A DNA stretch of 64,000 nt, taken from NCBI GenBank assembly GCA_021432605.1, contig MU271153.1, positions 744,001-808,000 on the forward strand, given 5' to 3'. This DNA comes from Coniochaeta sp. PMI_546. Lineage: Eukaryota > Ascomycota > Sordariomycetes > Coniochaetales > Coniochaetaceae. A model generated the notes under the pieces. It was not told the DNA's origin, made no database searches, and saw only the letters and a list, made by a program, of their open reading frames with translations. The position numbers were made by a program, and so were the translations under genes. Positions 1 through 12,254 of this stretch are shown here, piece by piece (within the stretch, counting starts at the first letter, position 1; each line of letters opens with the position of its first letter).

Positions 1-639
1 GTCCATTTCTCACCCACCCCCAAAAGCCTTCATCCCCGGCCAAGCACGTGCTCTCCCGAGATTACAACATCAGTAGCGCACTTTTAGCAGATATGTGTGT
101 CATGTGACACCCCTTTTCCATACCGCTTAACAACTCAGGGAACTTATCTGTGTTCTGCGTTCTTGTAGATGTGACCCTTATAATCCCAATTTCCATAGCC
201 GCAACGTCTGCGATAGAACAGCTTCCTGGTGCAACCACGTGCTCCTCGACGTCTTATGTGCCGAGCAAGACGCTCATCGTCGCGGAGGAAGAAAAGGAGC
301 GAAGATCATCACTCTCGTACCCTTGCTGACCTTCGGCCACCGATGGTAGCATCCTGAACCAGATCACGCAACATGACGGGCGTCGTGGGCCACAGCCGGA
401 TGGCGTCGAGGAAGACTGCGCGCGAGAAGCGACGATCGCTCCCTTCTTCAGCTCATCCGGCTAGCAACCCAAAAGGGCGAGAGAACTAGCCATGGCGATA
501 TTGCAGGCGTCCCTTGCGAATAGCCACTGGTCATTCCGGCATCATTCTCTAGACGTCTAGCGGGACATTTCTTGGCTGCAAAGTTCGTGCCTCGACGGGA
601 AGAAGGCGCATTCGGGTGAAGAAGTGACACGCGTGGACG
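1..639. other. Gene-free left edge
   Basis: No reading frame in this stretch looks like a protein, and no RNA gene was recognised. It is the downstream flank of the transcription factor that ends at 640. Confidence 0.5.
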
Positions 640-2345
640 TCAGACCATACTCGTGACGATGTTAAGCAACTGACCAAGATTATCAGTCCTTGCGTTCCAG
701 ATATCCAGCAAATTCGACTTCGAAACGTCATCCAGACTTCGGTTGTGGGCGTCGATGAGCATCCCCATGGTATGCATGCCAGAGTCATACGTGGCGCTGT
801 AGGCGGTGTACTCCGCCTCCCACTCGGCGCGGGTCCTCGCCTCCCACAATGCCTTGGGGCAAGCGAGGGGGAGGGTTGTGAACTCGTAAAAGGCATCGCA
901 TCCCTCGATCCCGGTGCTGAGGGATATGCAGCGGCAGATGAGGAAGAAGACGCATGCTGTTCTTCGTCTCGACTCGGCGTAGATCCACTCCTCCCAGGTA
1001 GGTCGGATAATGAATTGGTCGAGCTCGCAGAATCGACCCTGGTGCATGCTCGTGAACCATTTGCATAACATCTTTTTTTGTGGTCGTCAGCAGCGTGCTG
1101 TTTAGAAGAAAGAGTCAGGACGACTGACCTGGTATGTCCTGACTAACTGCTGGTTCAACACGGGTGGATCCTGAGTACCGTCCACAAAACGCATGATCAT
1201 ATAGATCATCTGGGCTTGAATACAGGCCAAGAGGTCCTCTGGAGACATGGTCCTACGCTGTGTTCTTGTTAGCAGGACTATTAGACACATGTGTGGAGAA
1301 CGTCTACCTGTGCGAGGAAGCGCTCATCCTCAGCCTGCACGGTCCGCCAGAGGAACGGCCTGGTTTCTTCGCTGCGGAAGGCGTACATGTGCGCGACGCT
1401 CATGCAGCTGGAAACAGGTTCTGGTAGGCACGGCATGCTATGACAATGCCAGTGTGGATGGATAAATGGAGGCAGCGTCTCTCTTCGCAATACCATCATG
1501 GGGTATGCCCTCAGCCCTTGTATAATCAAGCGTGTGCTGTGTTGAACGACGGCGCTTGACGATCGGATCAGTTGCAGGCTCGGAACCAGCTCGCCTGTGG
1601 TGTAAGACATTGCTTTGTTGAGTTCGGGAGTGAGGATGGTAGGATCTATCGTGACACTGCTGGTCCAGATTGACCATGGTGCTTGTTCCACAGTTCCCAT
1701 CCGTGGTTGAATGGAGGTCGGGGACCACACACAGGAAGGTGAATGCATGTGTCGGACCGGCTGATTCGGCAAGGTCGTGAACGACGAAAGGTTACTGCTA
1801 CCATCATGACTGTCCCTGAATGTTTCGGGGGACAAAACGGCCTGCATCTCCGAGGTCGGTAGAATGTCTTCTAGACTGGCAAGTGTATTCGGGAGAGGGG
1901 ATGCACCAAGGTCTTGTGTGCCCCAGTCAACCGGATGGGCTGAACCGAGCGTGTCGATGCGTCTCTGGTATGCCATTGGCGCAGCTGGTTCGGAGACTTC
2001 AATGATGGGTTGTCCGTCATCAGCATTAGCCGAGAGGCCAACTCTATCCTGTTCGGCGATAGTAGTCCTCTTGGACGCCTCGTAGATGCATGCGACGCCC
2101 TTGTCCGCACAGCGCTGGCAGGGGCTCTGGAATGTGCACTTGACCTTTGCTGCGTTGCAGGCAAGGCATGATCTCGGACGTACTCGGGAGCGCACCTGGG
2201 TACGACGGCAGTACGATATGTGCCGTTTATGCGACGATTCTTGAAGGCCGTCGACTTAGAGTCTAGCTACAACGACGGGAAACAATGTATCTTTTAGCTC
2301 ACCTTTGCTGAACGGCTTGTCACAGATGTGACATTGCCATAGCAT
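640..2345 (-). CDS. C2H2 + Zn2Cys6 dual zinc-finger transcription factor
   Basis: Predicted nuclear DNA-binding regulator of 516 residues. Four exons: 2345-2303, 2254-1308, 1257-1129 and 1071-640, all with GT-AG borders, together 517 codons. The first exon is only 43 nt and is easily missed. It supplies the C2H2-like finger: C5, C8, F12, L18, then H23/H26 and C30, with the HISYC ending typical of this family. A Zn2Cys6 cluster follows directly: Cys 44, 47, 54, 60, 63 and 70. The C-terminal part ends in a helix-rich stretch (EEWIYAESRRR, residues about 400-411) seen in many fungal C2H2/C6 regulators. Known for the family: fungal transcription factors with a finger pair in this order. The target genes are unknown. 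The neighbouring SDR and OPT transporter genes on the same strand are possible but unproven targets. Confidence 0.88.
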
Positions 2346-3007
2346 TTTGATATATGGTAGACTCGGAGTCAGACTTCGAATGCTTATCGGCGGAGGGAGA
2401 CGTACATATGTCAATGTATATAGTTACAAAATATTAGCCACGTCTTGGACGGTGAATCTTACTTTGCAGCGGTCTACACAGTAGGTGAACAATTGGGGGG
2501 CAGCTGAAGTTATTTACCTGACTTCATAGGTCCGATAATTCCGGGCTGGCTTAGGAATGCTGGCGGAGATACCAACGTTACTACTTCATGCTACCTAGCG
2601 CCTGGGTAGTCTACAAAGGAGCGTTTTACAATTCGATGCAGACAGTCGTCTCCAGATGAATCGATAAATATCGTCGTATTTCGATAGGTGAAAATGTCTG
2701 GTGAAGACAGCTCGCAGAAACGGCCTTCACTCCGGTCGAAAAAGTCTTTGTTATTTCCAGTATCACAGTCAAAGTCATTAGGCAAAAGCCGTGATTGAAG
2801 ACGAAGGTCCCTAAGCAGAAGCGAGGCAAATAGCTAACAGAAATCCAGGGCACGAGCTTATCCAGATGGCTTCTCATTGTTAAAACGCTGAGACGAGATT
2901 GAAAGAGCAAGTATGTGACTAGGGATCTCCATGTTTTTCATCATTGTCTATCCATATATTCTCAAACTACTTTCCTGTCACCTCCCCGAGTCCCAGTGTG
3001 CATTACT
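2346..3007. other. Intergenic region, transcription factor to SDR
   Basis: No coding frame of protein-like composition and no RNA gene seen. It holds the promoter of the transcription factor and the 3' flank of the SDR gene. Confidence 0.5.
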
Positions 3008-3766
3008 TTACCAAGGATAATCCCCTTCGCTACTGCCAAACGTTCCATTCCGCCCCTTCACCTCCTCCGCATCCGTCGCCAACTTGACAATATACTCGGC
3101 CCCTTGCTCCGGCGTTTTAGCATCGGGAAGGCTCTTCAGCACCAGATCCGTGTTGACCAGGCCGGGACACGCAACATTCACCTTCCCGCCAACATCCTCA
3201 AAGCGCTTGACATATTGCAGCGCCAGCATATTCACCGCCGTCTTGGAGGAAGTATACGCATCGGCTTTCAGATGGTAGTACGGCACGGTCTTGTCGATCG
3301 CCTTGGCACAGCTCGACATGAGACTCGACAGGAAGATGACCCTCGGCCCGTTCTTGGCTTTCTTGAGCAGAGGGACGAAGGCCTCAGTCACGCACGCGGT
3401 GCCGACGACGTTGACGGCAAACGTCTGGGTGTACAGCTCCCTCGTGGGTAGATCGGGCACGGCGGGGTTCCACTTGTCGAGAAACTGGCCGTGGTTGTTG
3501 ATCAGGACATCCAGGCGGCCGTAGGTGTCGGAGACAAACTTGGCTGCGGCGGCGATTGACTCGTCAGAGAGGACGTCGAGCTGCACGGCGACGGCCTTGT
3601 GGCCTTCGGAGACGAGCTTCGAGGCGACTTCTTCGCCCGCTGAGAGGGAGCGGGAGCCGATTAACACGGTGTAATCGTGCTCGCGAGCCAGACGTTGGGC
3701 GGTGGCCCGGCCGACGCCCTTGTTGGCGCCGGTGATGAGGACTATTGTTTCGGTGACGGAGCCCAT
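3008..3766 (-). CDS. Short-chain dehydrogenase/reductase (classical SDR)
   Basis: Intronless gene of 252 residues, the usual length of a classical SDR. Cofactor motif TGANKGVG lies at residues 12-19, the Asn-Asn-His-Gly segment at 90-93, Ser at 147/148, and the catalytic Tyr171-x3-Lys175. The family uses NAD(P)(H) to oxidise or reduce carbonyl groups on small molecules, in the cytosol as far as can be seen, since there is no signal peptide or membrane segment. The usual NNAG motif reads NNHG here, a conservative position for structure but uncommon. The protein resembles the carbonyl-reductase-like subgroup often annotated (+)-neomenthol dehydrogenase or carbonyl reductase. The substrate cannot be told. 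The start is the first ATG, just inside the open frame. Confidence 0.9.
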   Translation of the reverse strand: MGSVTETIVLITGANKGVGRATAQRLAREHDYTVLIGSRSLSAGEEVASKLVSEGHKAVAVQLDVLSDESIAAAAKFVSDTYGRLDVLINNHGQFLDKWNPAVPDLPTRELYTQTFAVNVVGTACVTEAFVPLLKKAKNGPRVIFLSSLMSSCAKAIDKTVPYYHLKADAYTSSKTAVNMLALQYVKRFEDVGGKVNVACPGLVNTDLVLKSLPDAKTPEQGAEYIVKLATDAEEVKGRNGTFGSSEGDYPW

Positions 3767-4566
3767 GGCGAGAAATGGAGTGTCGATTGCGGTGTTAGTT
3801 CACTTGGTACCAGTATTGCTGGGCTGAAAGTGTCTAAAAGGTTAATTTGCTTGATGAGATTGCAAAGAAGAAGAAGAGAGAGGAGACTGCTTTTTCTAGC
3901 TCATCATATAGAAAGGTTTGTGACTCTGGCTGTGTGCAGTACTCGCTGGGAGGCATGTCGCCAGCTGATTGATCATCGCCCGGCCACTTTCGCCGAGTTT
4001 GACACAATCTGCGTTCGATCTTCGTCTGTCAAGCTCACCACACACGCGATATTTTGCACCGAGATGGAGGGCTTTATGGCTAATAGTACGGTGCAGGAGT
4101 TAGGAGCCAGTAACCCCGGACCTGCTTGAGCATCGCCGGCCATTCTCGCCGATGTGGGGCCGTGAAGTGATGGTGCCGGCCAAATTGGCCGGAGCCCCTG
4201 AGAATTTGTTAGTGCTTCTGCAAAGTGAAGGATGATGTTCAACATAGTGTAAAATACTTACAAATCCTTACAAATCAAGTATAGTCGATGGTAGGATGAA
4301 AGTAATCTTCAGCCTTGTTTGCAGTCGAGTCAGTCTGCTGTATCTGACGCTGGATCGGAGTGTGCAGACGTTCCGAGGTTGACAGCGCAACTAGGGCAAC
4401 GTGATATTACGCATTCAGTCCGAAAGCAAAAAGATCACATAGAAACGTGTGTATAATTGATACTGCTATTTTGAACACTATCTGAAGTCAAGACTATCGC
4501 TCATCACATCGTAAAACTCACCTAGTACCATGGCTCTGATACCTTCTCACCCCTTCTGGGCGATGC
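3767..4566. other. Intergenic region, SDR to OPT transporter
   Basis: About 800 bp that hold the SDR promoter and the 3' flank of the OPT gene. The only structure seen is the short GC-rich repeat reported separately. No gene is supported. Confidence 0.5.
3971..4155. repeat. Imperfect direct repeat of a GC-rich segment
   Basis: A segment of about 28 nt (3971-3998) containing ATCGC, CGGCCA and TCGCCGA blocks recurs with a few changes at about 4128-4155. A third CGGCCA-containing, partly palindromic block follows at about 4170-4190. This lies between the SDR gene and the OPT transporter gene. Purpose unknown. Confidence 0.4.
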
Positions 4567-7324
4567 TCAATGCCACGACCCCTTGGGGGGTCCAAACGTC
4601 TCCCCAGGAGCCAGCTTATGCAACCGGCAAGCACTCCCCTCGCAGCCCTGCGCAGTAACGGTGTTGCCCCACCAGTCCAGGCTGAGATTGTTCCACTGCA
4701 GCGCAAAGAACATGATGATGGCCGCAATTGCAATGCCAGAGCTGAATGAAGCGGACAGGACGAAGTTGTACTTGGACCAGAAAGCCAGGTATCTCGTCTT
4801 GACGTACATCCAGCTGAGCCACGCGATGGGGACGGCAGGCCAGACGTAGCTGAGGTTGTAGGGCGCCCAGTAGATGCACCCGTAGATGAGCGCGATAGGG
4901 TGGATCTGGCGCATCCAACGGGACTTGGGGAACTGTCGCTGCATGAGCCAGAAGCCGAGTGGGATGAAGATTCCCAGGGGCCAGCCGACCAGCATAGCGG
5001 TATACTGCCCGCCAGCGCCGAAGACCTTCTTGGGGCCGACCGTGCCCCACAGCACGGCGGCGGTGAAGAATGTGTTGATGCCAGGGCAGGTGTAGTGCTG
5101 CGGCTGGTCGGGGGTACAGACGCCGTCAATCTGGTTCATCTGGAAGTTGAGTATGCCAATGCAGACAAATGTCGACACGAGCGTGGCAATCATTTGCGCA
5201 AAGAAGGTGTGCCGCGGCGGGATATGGACGTAGTGTGCCAGCTTCAGATCGTTGGAAAACCACACGGCGTGCGCGCAAGTCACGTAGCCGAACGACTTGA
5301 AAAAGTTCATCGCCAGGGCATTACCTTCAGCCCAGGAGCCGCCAATGAACTCGGCCAGCACGTTGAGAGTCACTTCAATACCTGTCATAGATTTTACCAT
5401 GCCGATAGGTACGACGAAGATGACGCAGAGAACCAGACCGTAGAAGACAACGCCGGGGGTGGTGTAGGTCTCCCAGCCGGCGATTCCAGCAACACCAAAA
5501 GCAATCGCAACAAGCAGCACAATAAAGAACCACCATTCGGGAACTATTGAGGTCAGCAATGTGAAATCAAATTATAAACGATAATGAAAATTTTGTACCT
5601 TCAGGATATGCTGCCATGAGCTTGTTGTGCACGTCTTTGTATTGGCCGATTTCCGTGTCCTTGTTCTTGCGGAAACTGTTGACCAGATTTTTGAACCCCA
5701 TCACAACCTCAGCCTTGTGATATAAAAATATGTACATCAGCGTGGCAGAATATATAGAGAAGAAGAATATATAAATCACTAGATTACCAGCGGCGAGAAA
5801 CGGTGGCGAGTAGTCGGCGTACTTGACAGGGTCGAATAGACCATGCGAGTCGATGGCTCGCGAGACATTGTACAGTTTACCGGTATTGTCGTAGACACGG
5901 TTCGAGTTGATAGGTAGATAGCCAGTGTTATACGTGTTGGTGTACCAGATGGCGAGGACAACGAAGGCCGAAGCGAACATGCCCAAGAAGCGGTTGAAGG
6001 TGCTGAAGAACGGCACCATGAGCGGATCGAGCTGGTCGAAGAGCAGAATATTCCAGTCGAATGTTGGCCACGGGTTCAGTCCCAGGCCGTTGTTGAATCC
6101 TGTGATGGTGCTGAGGTTTAGGTTGTCTGGGGCGATCCACGTCATCCAGCTGAACATGCTCAAGGCTGTGAAGATCCAGTTTGGAAACCAGAAATACACG
6201 AACATAGCGGCGAATGTGATCAAGAAGAACTTATAGCGTGACATGCGGTAGACCTTTCCAAACGGACCCTCCACCGGAGTGTTGGCCTCGGTGTGGAAAG
6301 CCTGGTTCAGTGCGATGGTTACCAGCGACGCGGGCCACACGCATGAGGCTGGGTAGACGAGGAATCGTCGCGTCAAACCAGCCATGCCGTAGCCGATGAA
6401 GTTGGTGCCAAGTGAAATGAGAATCTGGTACGAGAAGGATCCTGCGTACTTCTGGTTGAAGTAAGCTGGTAGATACTGACTCCAGATAACATAGTTGGTG
6501 TATGGGATCTGGTACGCGACATTGGCCATGATAGTGATCAGCATATGCTCCTTCTTTGAGAAAGTGCCAGGATTCAGGCTATGGCGCACGCCGAACAGAG
6601 TGAAGCCCCAATCGGGGAGGATCTTTTCACAGCCCTTGCCAAGGGGGTACGCCAACATCTGGGCGACGTTGGCCAAGATGGTGATGGTAGGCTGACGGAT
6701 GGAGAAGAGTTGGTTAATGAAGCCGAGCAAAGCAGAGAAAGCGAGTCCGAGTACCCAGGCACGAATAGTTGAACACGGGACCGTAGGATCGTCATGGTTG
6801 TCGACAACGGCACGAACTTCGGCGTATGGACTGTTGTTGGTGATGAGGGCGGCCTCGAGCTTCATCTCGTAGATGAGCTCTGCATGTTTCTCGGGGTTCT
6901 CGAAGACAGCCTCGTTCCCGAGGAACGTCTTGATCTTTTGGAGAGTAATGTAGGGAAAGTTGGGATCGCTGTTATGGATCTTGAGTACGTTTGTCATGAG
7001 CTAGCACAAAAATTAGCTCACGGATGAGGACAAGTCTGGCACAAGGTTGAACGTCATGGACTCACAGCCCTGACTTCTTCGGTGCTCATCTGACCGGCCT
7101 TGGCCTTGGCCTCGAGTAGATCGGCTTCTGTCATGTTGAGGTCACTGCACAGGCCGTGTGTTAGGCTTCGAAGCTTGATGTCCATGACTCGTCACTAACC
7201 GTTCAACTGCCTCCTCATCCATAGTGATGCCATTGTTGGTGTCGTAAGGTGTCTTCTCGTCTCGAACCCCTCCAATGCTCTGATCGGAGGGGTTCGAGGG
7301 GATTCTCTCGACTTTCTCAGCCAT
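4567..7324 (-). CDS. OPT-family oligopeptide transporter
   Basis: Plasma-membrane proton-coupled importer of small peptides (the family also includes glutathione and metal-siderophore carriers), 860 residues. Exons 7324-7200, 7144-7066, 7000-5599 and 5543-4567 sum to 861 codons with good GT-AG borders. The N-terminal 70 residues are hydrophilic. The family hallmark SPYAEVRAVVDNHDDP lies at the start of the membrane domain, followed by many hydrophobic segments and the NPGTFSKKEH block, which matches the NPGPF-KEH motif of fungal OPTs. The C terminus ends in GPPKGSWH, also typical. Start: ATG at 7324; a GTG nine bases upstream is not a credible start. Length is normal for the family and no break is seen. 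Substrate preference cannot be told from sequence. Confidence 0.93.
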
Positions 7325-10300
7325 GGCGTCCACAAGTCTCGACGCAAGTCTTGGGACCCGGGAGTGTTAACCAAAGGTCGTCCTGGACAGATAAACAATC
7401 GAGGGCTGTTATGATAAGACCAAGGAGACTGGGGGAGAGCTGAGCAAGAAAATCCCAGGGACATAGCTGGCTGTAGGCAAGCAGTCTAATATATGTGAAC
7501 TCGCTTCGCGTGACATGCTTACCTTGCTACCCGCAAACGGGAACCGCATTGTTACAACACCATGTCTAACTCTCCAGTGAGCATTGATCTCCCTATCAAC
7601 AGACATCAGAAGACCCAGGCTCGTTGGACCCTGTCGGTGGGTCTGCTCCGAACATACTGTGGTACATGGTAGGGTCTTTCCCTCTTGCCGCAGTAGGGCA
7701 GGCGCTTGAAGGACGGGAGGCGCAATACGACGTCGTGGAGGAACCCAAGACTTTCTCCAAAGAACATCCAGATCTCGGCACGAGCCATCCAGAGAGTGTC
7801 TTCGGATTTCCAAACCCCAAGACTGATTCGGACCCCTGGTACAGATTAGCCCTGTTGTCGAGCTTCCCTTTCCGGTGCACAATTCTCGGCGAGGGTCTGC
7901 AATGCTATGGACTCGATTAGGTTGTACCCGGTGGGCAGGTAAACTAATCGTCAGCGGCTTCGCTGGTGTTGCGGTCTGCACATGCACAGTGGACAGTGCA
8001 ACTCGATTCAGATAGCATACGATCCGCTTTTCATCTCAGAACTTTACCGACTTGTTGGATGGAGGCGTGTGCCTTAATGGGCTAATTCCTATCGCCCTTT
8101 GGACAGATATCCAGCGTACCTTACTCAGTGGACTGGCCGAATAGCTGGTAGGCCTGCCATTGATTTTTTGCAACAAGATTGCCATGTTCCTACCCGTAGT
8201 CCCTTGCTCTCGAATGCCGTGTCAAGTATCATATTAAATGGCCGGGGGTAAAGTTGACCGCAGAAGAGCATGTACTTCTGCTGTGTAAGTCTACTTCATA
8301 ACAGTAGTGTATACCCGGCAGCATCTGACCAACCAGAGAAGGCATCGGATCCCCCACATGCTGCGAGGGACCCCGACGTTGGTTCTTGGCGGCATGGGTT
8401 ATCCGTCCCTCTTGCCTCCTTCGGCCAAAACCGTTATCTGTTCCTATTGTCAATCCAACAGTCCAGATTCTTTTCATCAGCACCAATGCAACCTGGACGA
8501 GGAGGTATCGTGAGAATCCCACACCGAACGCGGCTGCGACCAGGGCGACCTGGAGGGCGAACGTCGATCCGTAGGGAGGCAATCGTCGCCCAAGTCGAGC
8601 CGAAAGACCGAGTACCTGGGTTGCTCGAATCCTTTGCGCTCACGCCGCAAGCATGCATCTGCGAATGCCGTCTCAACTCTTTTTACAATTCCACGGTAGT
8701 CGACTGAAAGTGCACAGTCCACACAGCCAATGTACCTTGCTAGCGCAAGATAGCGCCGTCTTCAAATGCCGGTGGCGCACGTCCGTTCGGACCGTCTCCC
8801 AATCTAATGGCCAATCTTCCTGGGGTGGCTGCGTCATGATTGTATCAGAACAACGATAAGGGTTGATATAGCCACGGTCAGTGAGAGCGACAGCAAGACT
8901 CTGCGATATGTTGATACTTGCCAGGTACCAACTTACCTGACCTTGACACTTGGTTCGCAGCAAGACGCATGTCGCTGGTACAACCCCTCAGCAACCCATG
9001 GCAACCCAGATTCCTCGGCATCGCTTGGCCATAGCTTGGCTCTTTAAGCACCTTACAAAAGCAGATTGATACCGTTCCGTCTCTGTTATAGCCTTCGCAC
9101 GACGGAGCAATTTCACACTGGGTGTTTCGAACGCCTCAACGCCCAGCGCTACGTCAGTGTCGTTTACAGGTTCGAGCTCCGCGAGTGAGGGGCGAGGTTC
9201 TAAATGCCGTATAACCACTTGCGGCCACCCTAAGGTCTTGACGACTTGGAGAGCACATTTATGCGCTCCTTGATATGCAGTTCTTCCTTTCCCTGAACAG
9301 GCAGTCCATATAATCACATCGTGTTTCAGTATCAACAGATCAGCATATCAACCGTAAGGATTATCGTCGATGATGATATCCAAAAGTTCATCGCAGGCCT
9401 TGGCATTGCCGCCCTAATACCGGTCACAACTGGAGCCAACCCATCTTGATGCCACTATATCGTCTTCTGTTATGCAACGCAGGACATCATTGTCACCACT
9501 CCGCATACATTTTTGAGCGTCAACCGGCTAGGATGCACGGCAGGGGCAGATAATAACAAGGATTTGGTTAGCCGACATGCGCAACGTCGTGGAACAATCC
9601 TTGCCCAGAGAAATCAGATCGTTCCCTCCTCCGGAAGTGAGCGATCCCGCTGGTAGGGCATGCTCCGACTGCGCACTCATATCTCCTCGCATATGTGTAC
9701 CAACACTCAAATCAACTGTTCCGAAAAAGGCAGGTAAGAATGCCAGACGCGTAGAGCAGCTTCATTGGGCAGCGCCGCGTTTAGAAGTCTAGTTAAGGTA
9801 ATATCTCGGCTTTCGGACCATACACTGCTATAGCAGGCTAGGCATGATCGCTCACACGCATGGCAGCACTGTTATGACTCGCAATGGAATGCACATAGCT
9901 AACATATAAGCAACCGCCGTAGATGGACCAGAAACACGTCCGAACATGTAGTGTTGGCCCAGGAGTGCCCCTACTTATACAACAGGTTCCATCTCGTTGT
10001 ATGAATCACTGGACTCTAATTTGAATGATTGAAATTTCGTGCTCTGATTGACAGAAGCATGAAGCATAGGTATCAAAATACGAAACAAGGTTAACGGGTC
10101 GAGGGCGTAGACAATATGAGGCACCTATGGCTTATTGGAAAATCACTTGCAAGGCCTTTTGAAGTGACAATGCAATCCTTTCTTAATAGCAGCCTTGACG
10201 CATGAGTTCGAAGCTCACAGCATCGGAAGTATTCGGCGACGGCCACATTTGTTTTGCTCGACTCGCAAGTAAGTCGACATGGGTGTCGAGACTGGGCGAC

Positions 10301-10761
10301 ATTCTCGACGTCTTTCATGGTCAACAGGCGCAAGACGAGTTGAGGGGGCCGAGGCGCCGGTATTCAGCAGTTTCTGGATGGCAGACCGGTGGGTTCCTTG
10401 GTTGGGCCAGAGAGTGCCTAGGAGGACGTCTTTTTGCTAGACTGAGAGTCTAGACTTTGGGTGAAACAGTGCCGATATAGATCTTCAAGCTTGCGCTCAC
10501 TAGTTAGAAATTCCAGCTCCGACAACACTTTGAGCGGCACCAGACTCGAGTGGTTATGCCAAACAATGCCGTTCCGGGTCGCTCTGTTGCACTCTTATAA
10601 GAGGTCCTCCATAAGTGAAATCATGAAATTCTATACGCTTGCACTGGAGAAGCAGTTCGCTTGCATCCATAGTCTAATCTAGTCTATATCATTTCGGTAT
10701 ACATAGAGTGAGCTTTCAGAGATGGCCTCGATGTCGCAAAACCGGAAACAGTGTCAAGGTT
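7325..10761. other. 3.4 kb stretch without a credible gene
   Basis: Only short overlapping frames in all six phases. No Pfam-like signature, splice-supported gene or RNA gene was recognised. A few phrases (around 7650-7760 on plus and 9540-9700 on minus) faintly resemble MFS transporter segments but are too short and broken to support a call. The right end includes the 3' flank of the sulfur transporter. The region may be old, decayed coding or transposon DNA, or simply regulatory DNA of the OPT gene. Confidence 0.45.
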
Positions 10762-11795
10762 TCAATACAACATCTTGGCGGCCGCCGACCCTGCAACCAG
10801 GAAAGATGCAACGGTGATGAAGCTGGAAACAGAAAGGACGGAGGTACCGCTGATACCATGCCCAGAAGTGCAACCTCCGGCAATGCGAGCGCCAAGCGCC
10901 ACGAGGAAGCCGCCACAAATGGCGAAGAGTGGATTGACGTTGACCGACGTGGACTCTACTAGGCCCGGGAAGACTCTAGACAGAGCCCACGCTCCGCCCA
11001 TGAGGCCGGTGGCGAACTGAACGGCGGCCTTCCTCGGTGCCCCGTTCTCGTCCCCGGCAATCAACCACCAGAACCAGTCGCCAACCTCTTCGTAACAAGT
11101 CGAGACTCCAATGAGCGACTTCCGAAGGATCAAGGACACGAGTTGGGCACCACCGATGATCAATCCGCCGACAACGGGATGCACCACTCGCTCAGCTCCA
11201 CCACCAGTCAGGAACGCCGCGGCGCAGACTATTGCTGTGCAGACGGCTTCAAAACTTAGTATGACAGCGCCGCGGCTGACACGAAGAGCTTCATGCACCG
11301 AGAGAATATCCTCGGCTTGGGATGCTTCATTGCACGCGGTGACTGACGGCTTCAGAAAGCCTGTCCAGAATATCCCGCCCAGCGCAGCGCCACCTAGGGC
11401 GAAGAAACCAGACGGGATACCCACCGCTACTTGGACGAGGATAGTGCCCGGACACGCACCGGAAAGTGCCATGCCAGTACCCAACAGCATCCCTCCTATG
11501 ATGTTGCCGTCGTATCGGCCGAGTAGTCCGAGGTTGGAGGCATTCCGAGGTTTAAGACTGAGTCTGTTGAAGCCGTAAGCGGCGGAGACCAACAGTCTTC
11601 AAGGGCGTTAGCTGGACCTGAGCGGCGAACAGATATGGAACGTCCTGCGTACGTGCTACTTGCGGTGGCTGTGAGGAATGCCTCGATCATGTGCCAGTCC
11701 TGGAGAGTCAACTGCGAGATGATGACGCGGGGCTGATATACTCCCGACACTGCCAGGGCGGCCCCAAACGTGGCGCCTGAGAGAAAGGTGTTCAT
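10762..11795 (-). CDS. YeeE/YedE-family sulfur (thiosulfate) transporter
   Basis: Polytopic membrane protein of 325 residues in two exons (11795-11653 and 11596-10762; 56-nt intron containing a GCTAAC branch site). It carries the duplicated YeeE/YedE half-repeats. One half holds the SGACPGT segment and the other the GGCTSGHGISG segment, each with the conserved cysteine that in bacterial TsuA-type proteins lines the thiosulfate path. Known for the family: passive or facilitated uptake of thiosulfate or related sulfane-sulfur ions. Here the two halves are fused in one chain, as in long TsuA-type proteins. The gene is transcribed away from the metallo-beta-lactamase hydrolase at 12255, which suggests shared control and a joint role in sulfane-sulfur uptake and detoxification. 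Membrane location (plasma or organelle) cannot be told. Confidence 0.9.
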
Positions 11796-12254
11796 AATAG
11801 AGGAGTCTGGAATTGACTCTGAAAAAAAGGGGGGCTGTCGGTTCAGAACAGAGAGGTTCAGAGCCTGGGAAAATGGGAGAAAATGGTCTGCAAAAATATT
11901 GAAATGGAAGTAAGCGCAAGCGGACATATATATGAAGCTCGAGTATAGCCCGCCACTTATAACGGTTTTAGGTTCGACAACATGGTGCGGCGAATCGGCC
12001 GGCTAGCGGACGGCGGGTGTCGGGATCCCGGCCGTTAAGTCAGACATACCGACCCGAGCTCCACATCTGGATATATTCTGAGGCCGTGTTACGTCAGTGC
12101 CACCACGTCGCCTAACATAAAGGGCCTTGCTCGCCTTGATGTGACTTATAAAACCCTTGATAGACCCCAAGTATCGCTCTCATTCCTCATTCAATCCTTC
12201 ATCGCACAATTCTCAACCAAAGACTCTAAAATTTCCTCACCCCATAAGGCGTAT
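11796..12254. promoter_or_regulatory. Divergent promoter of the sulfur gene pair
   Basis: 459 bp shared by the two divergently transcribed sulfur genes. A TATA-like CTTATAAAAC lies at about 12145-12154, roughly 105 nt before the hydrolase ATG. A GC-rich block at about 11990-12035 holds overlapping palindromes, including CGGCCG and CGGGATCCCG (12021-12030). These are candidate sites for a Zn2Cys6 or sulfur regulator, but no known fungal sulfur-regulator site was identified with certainty. Confidence 0.55.

Noticed and set aside
4900-5550. 216-codon plus-strand frame opposite the OPT gene
   Set aside because: Antisense shadow of the transporter membrane domain, no domain of its own.
9528-9710. 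Minus-strand frame that seemed MFS-like
   Set aside because: Too short, no ATG start, no helix series, and neighbouring frames do not continue it.
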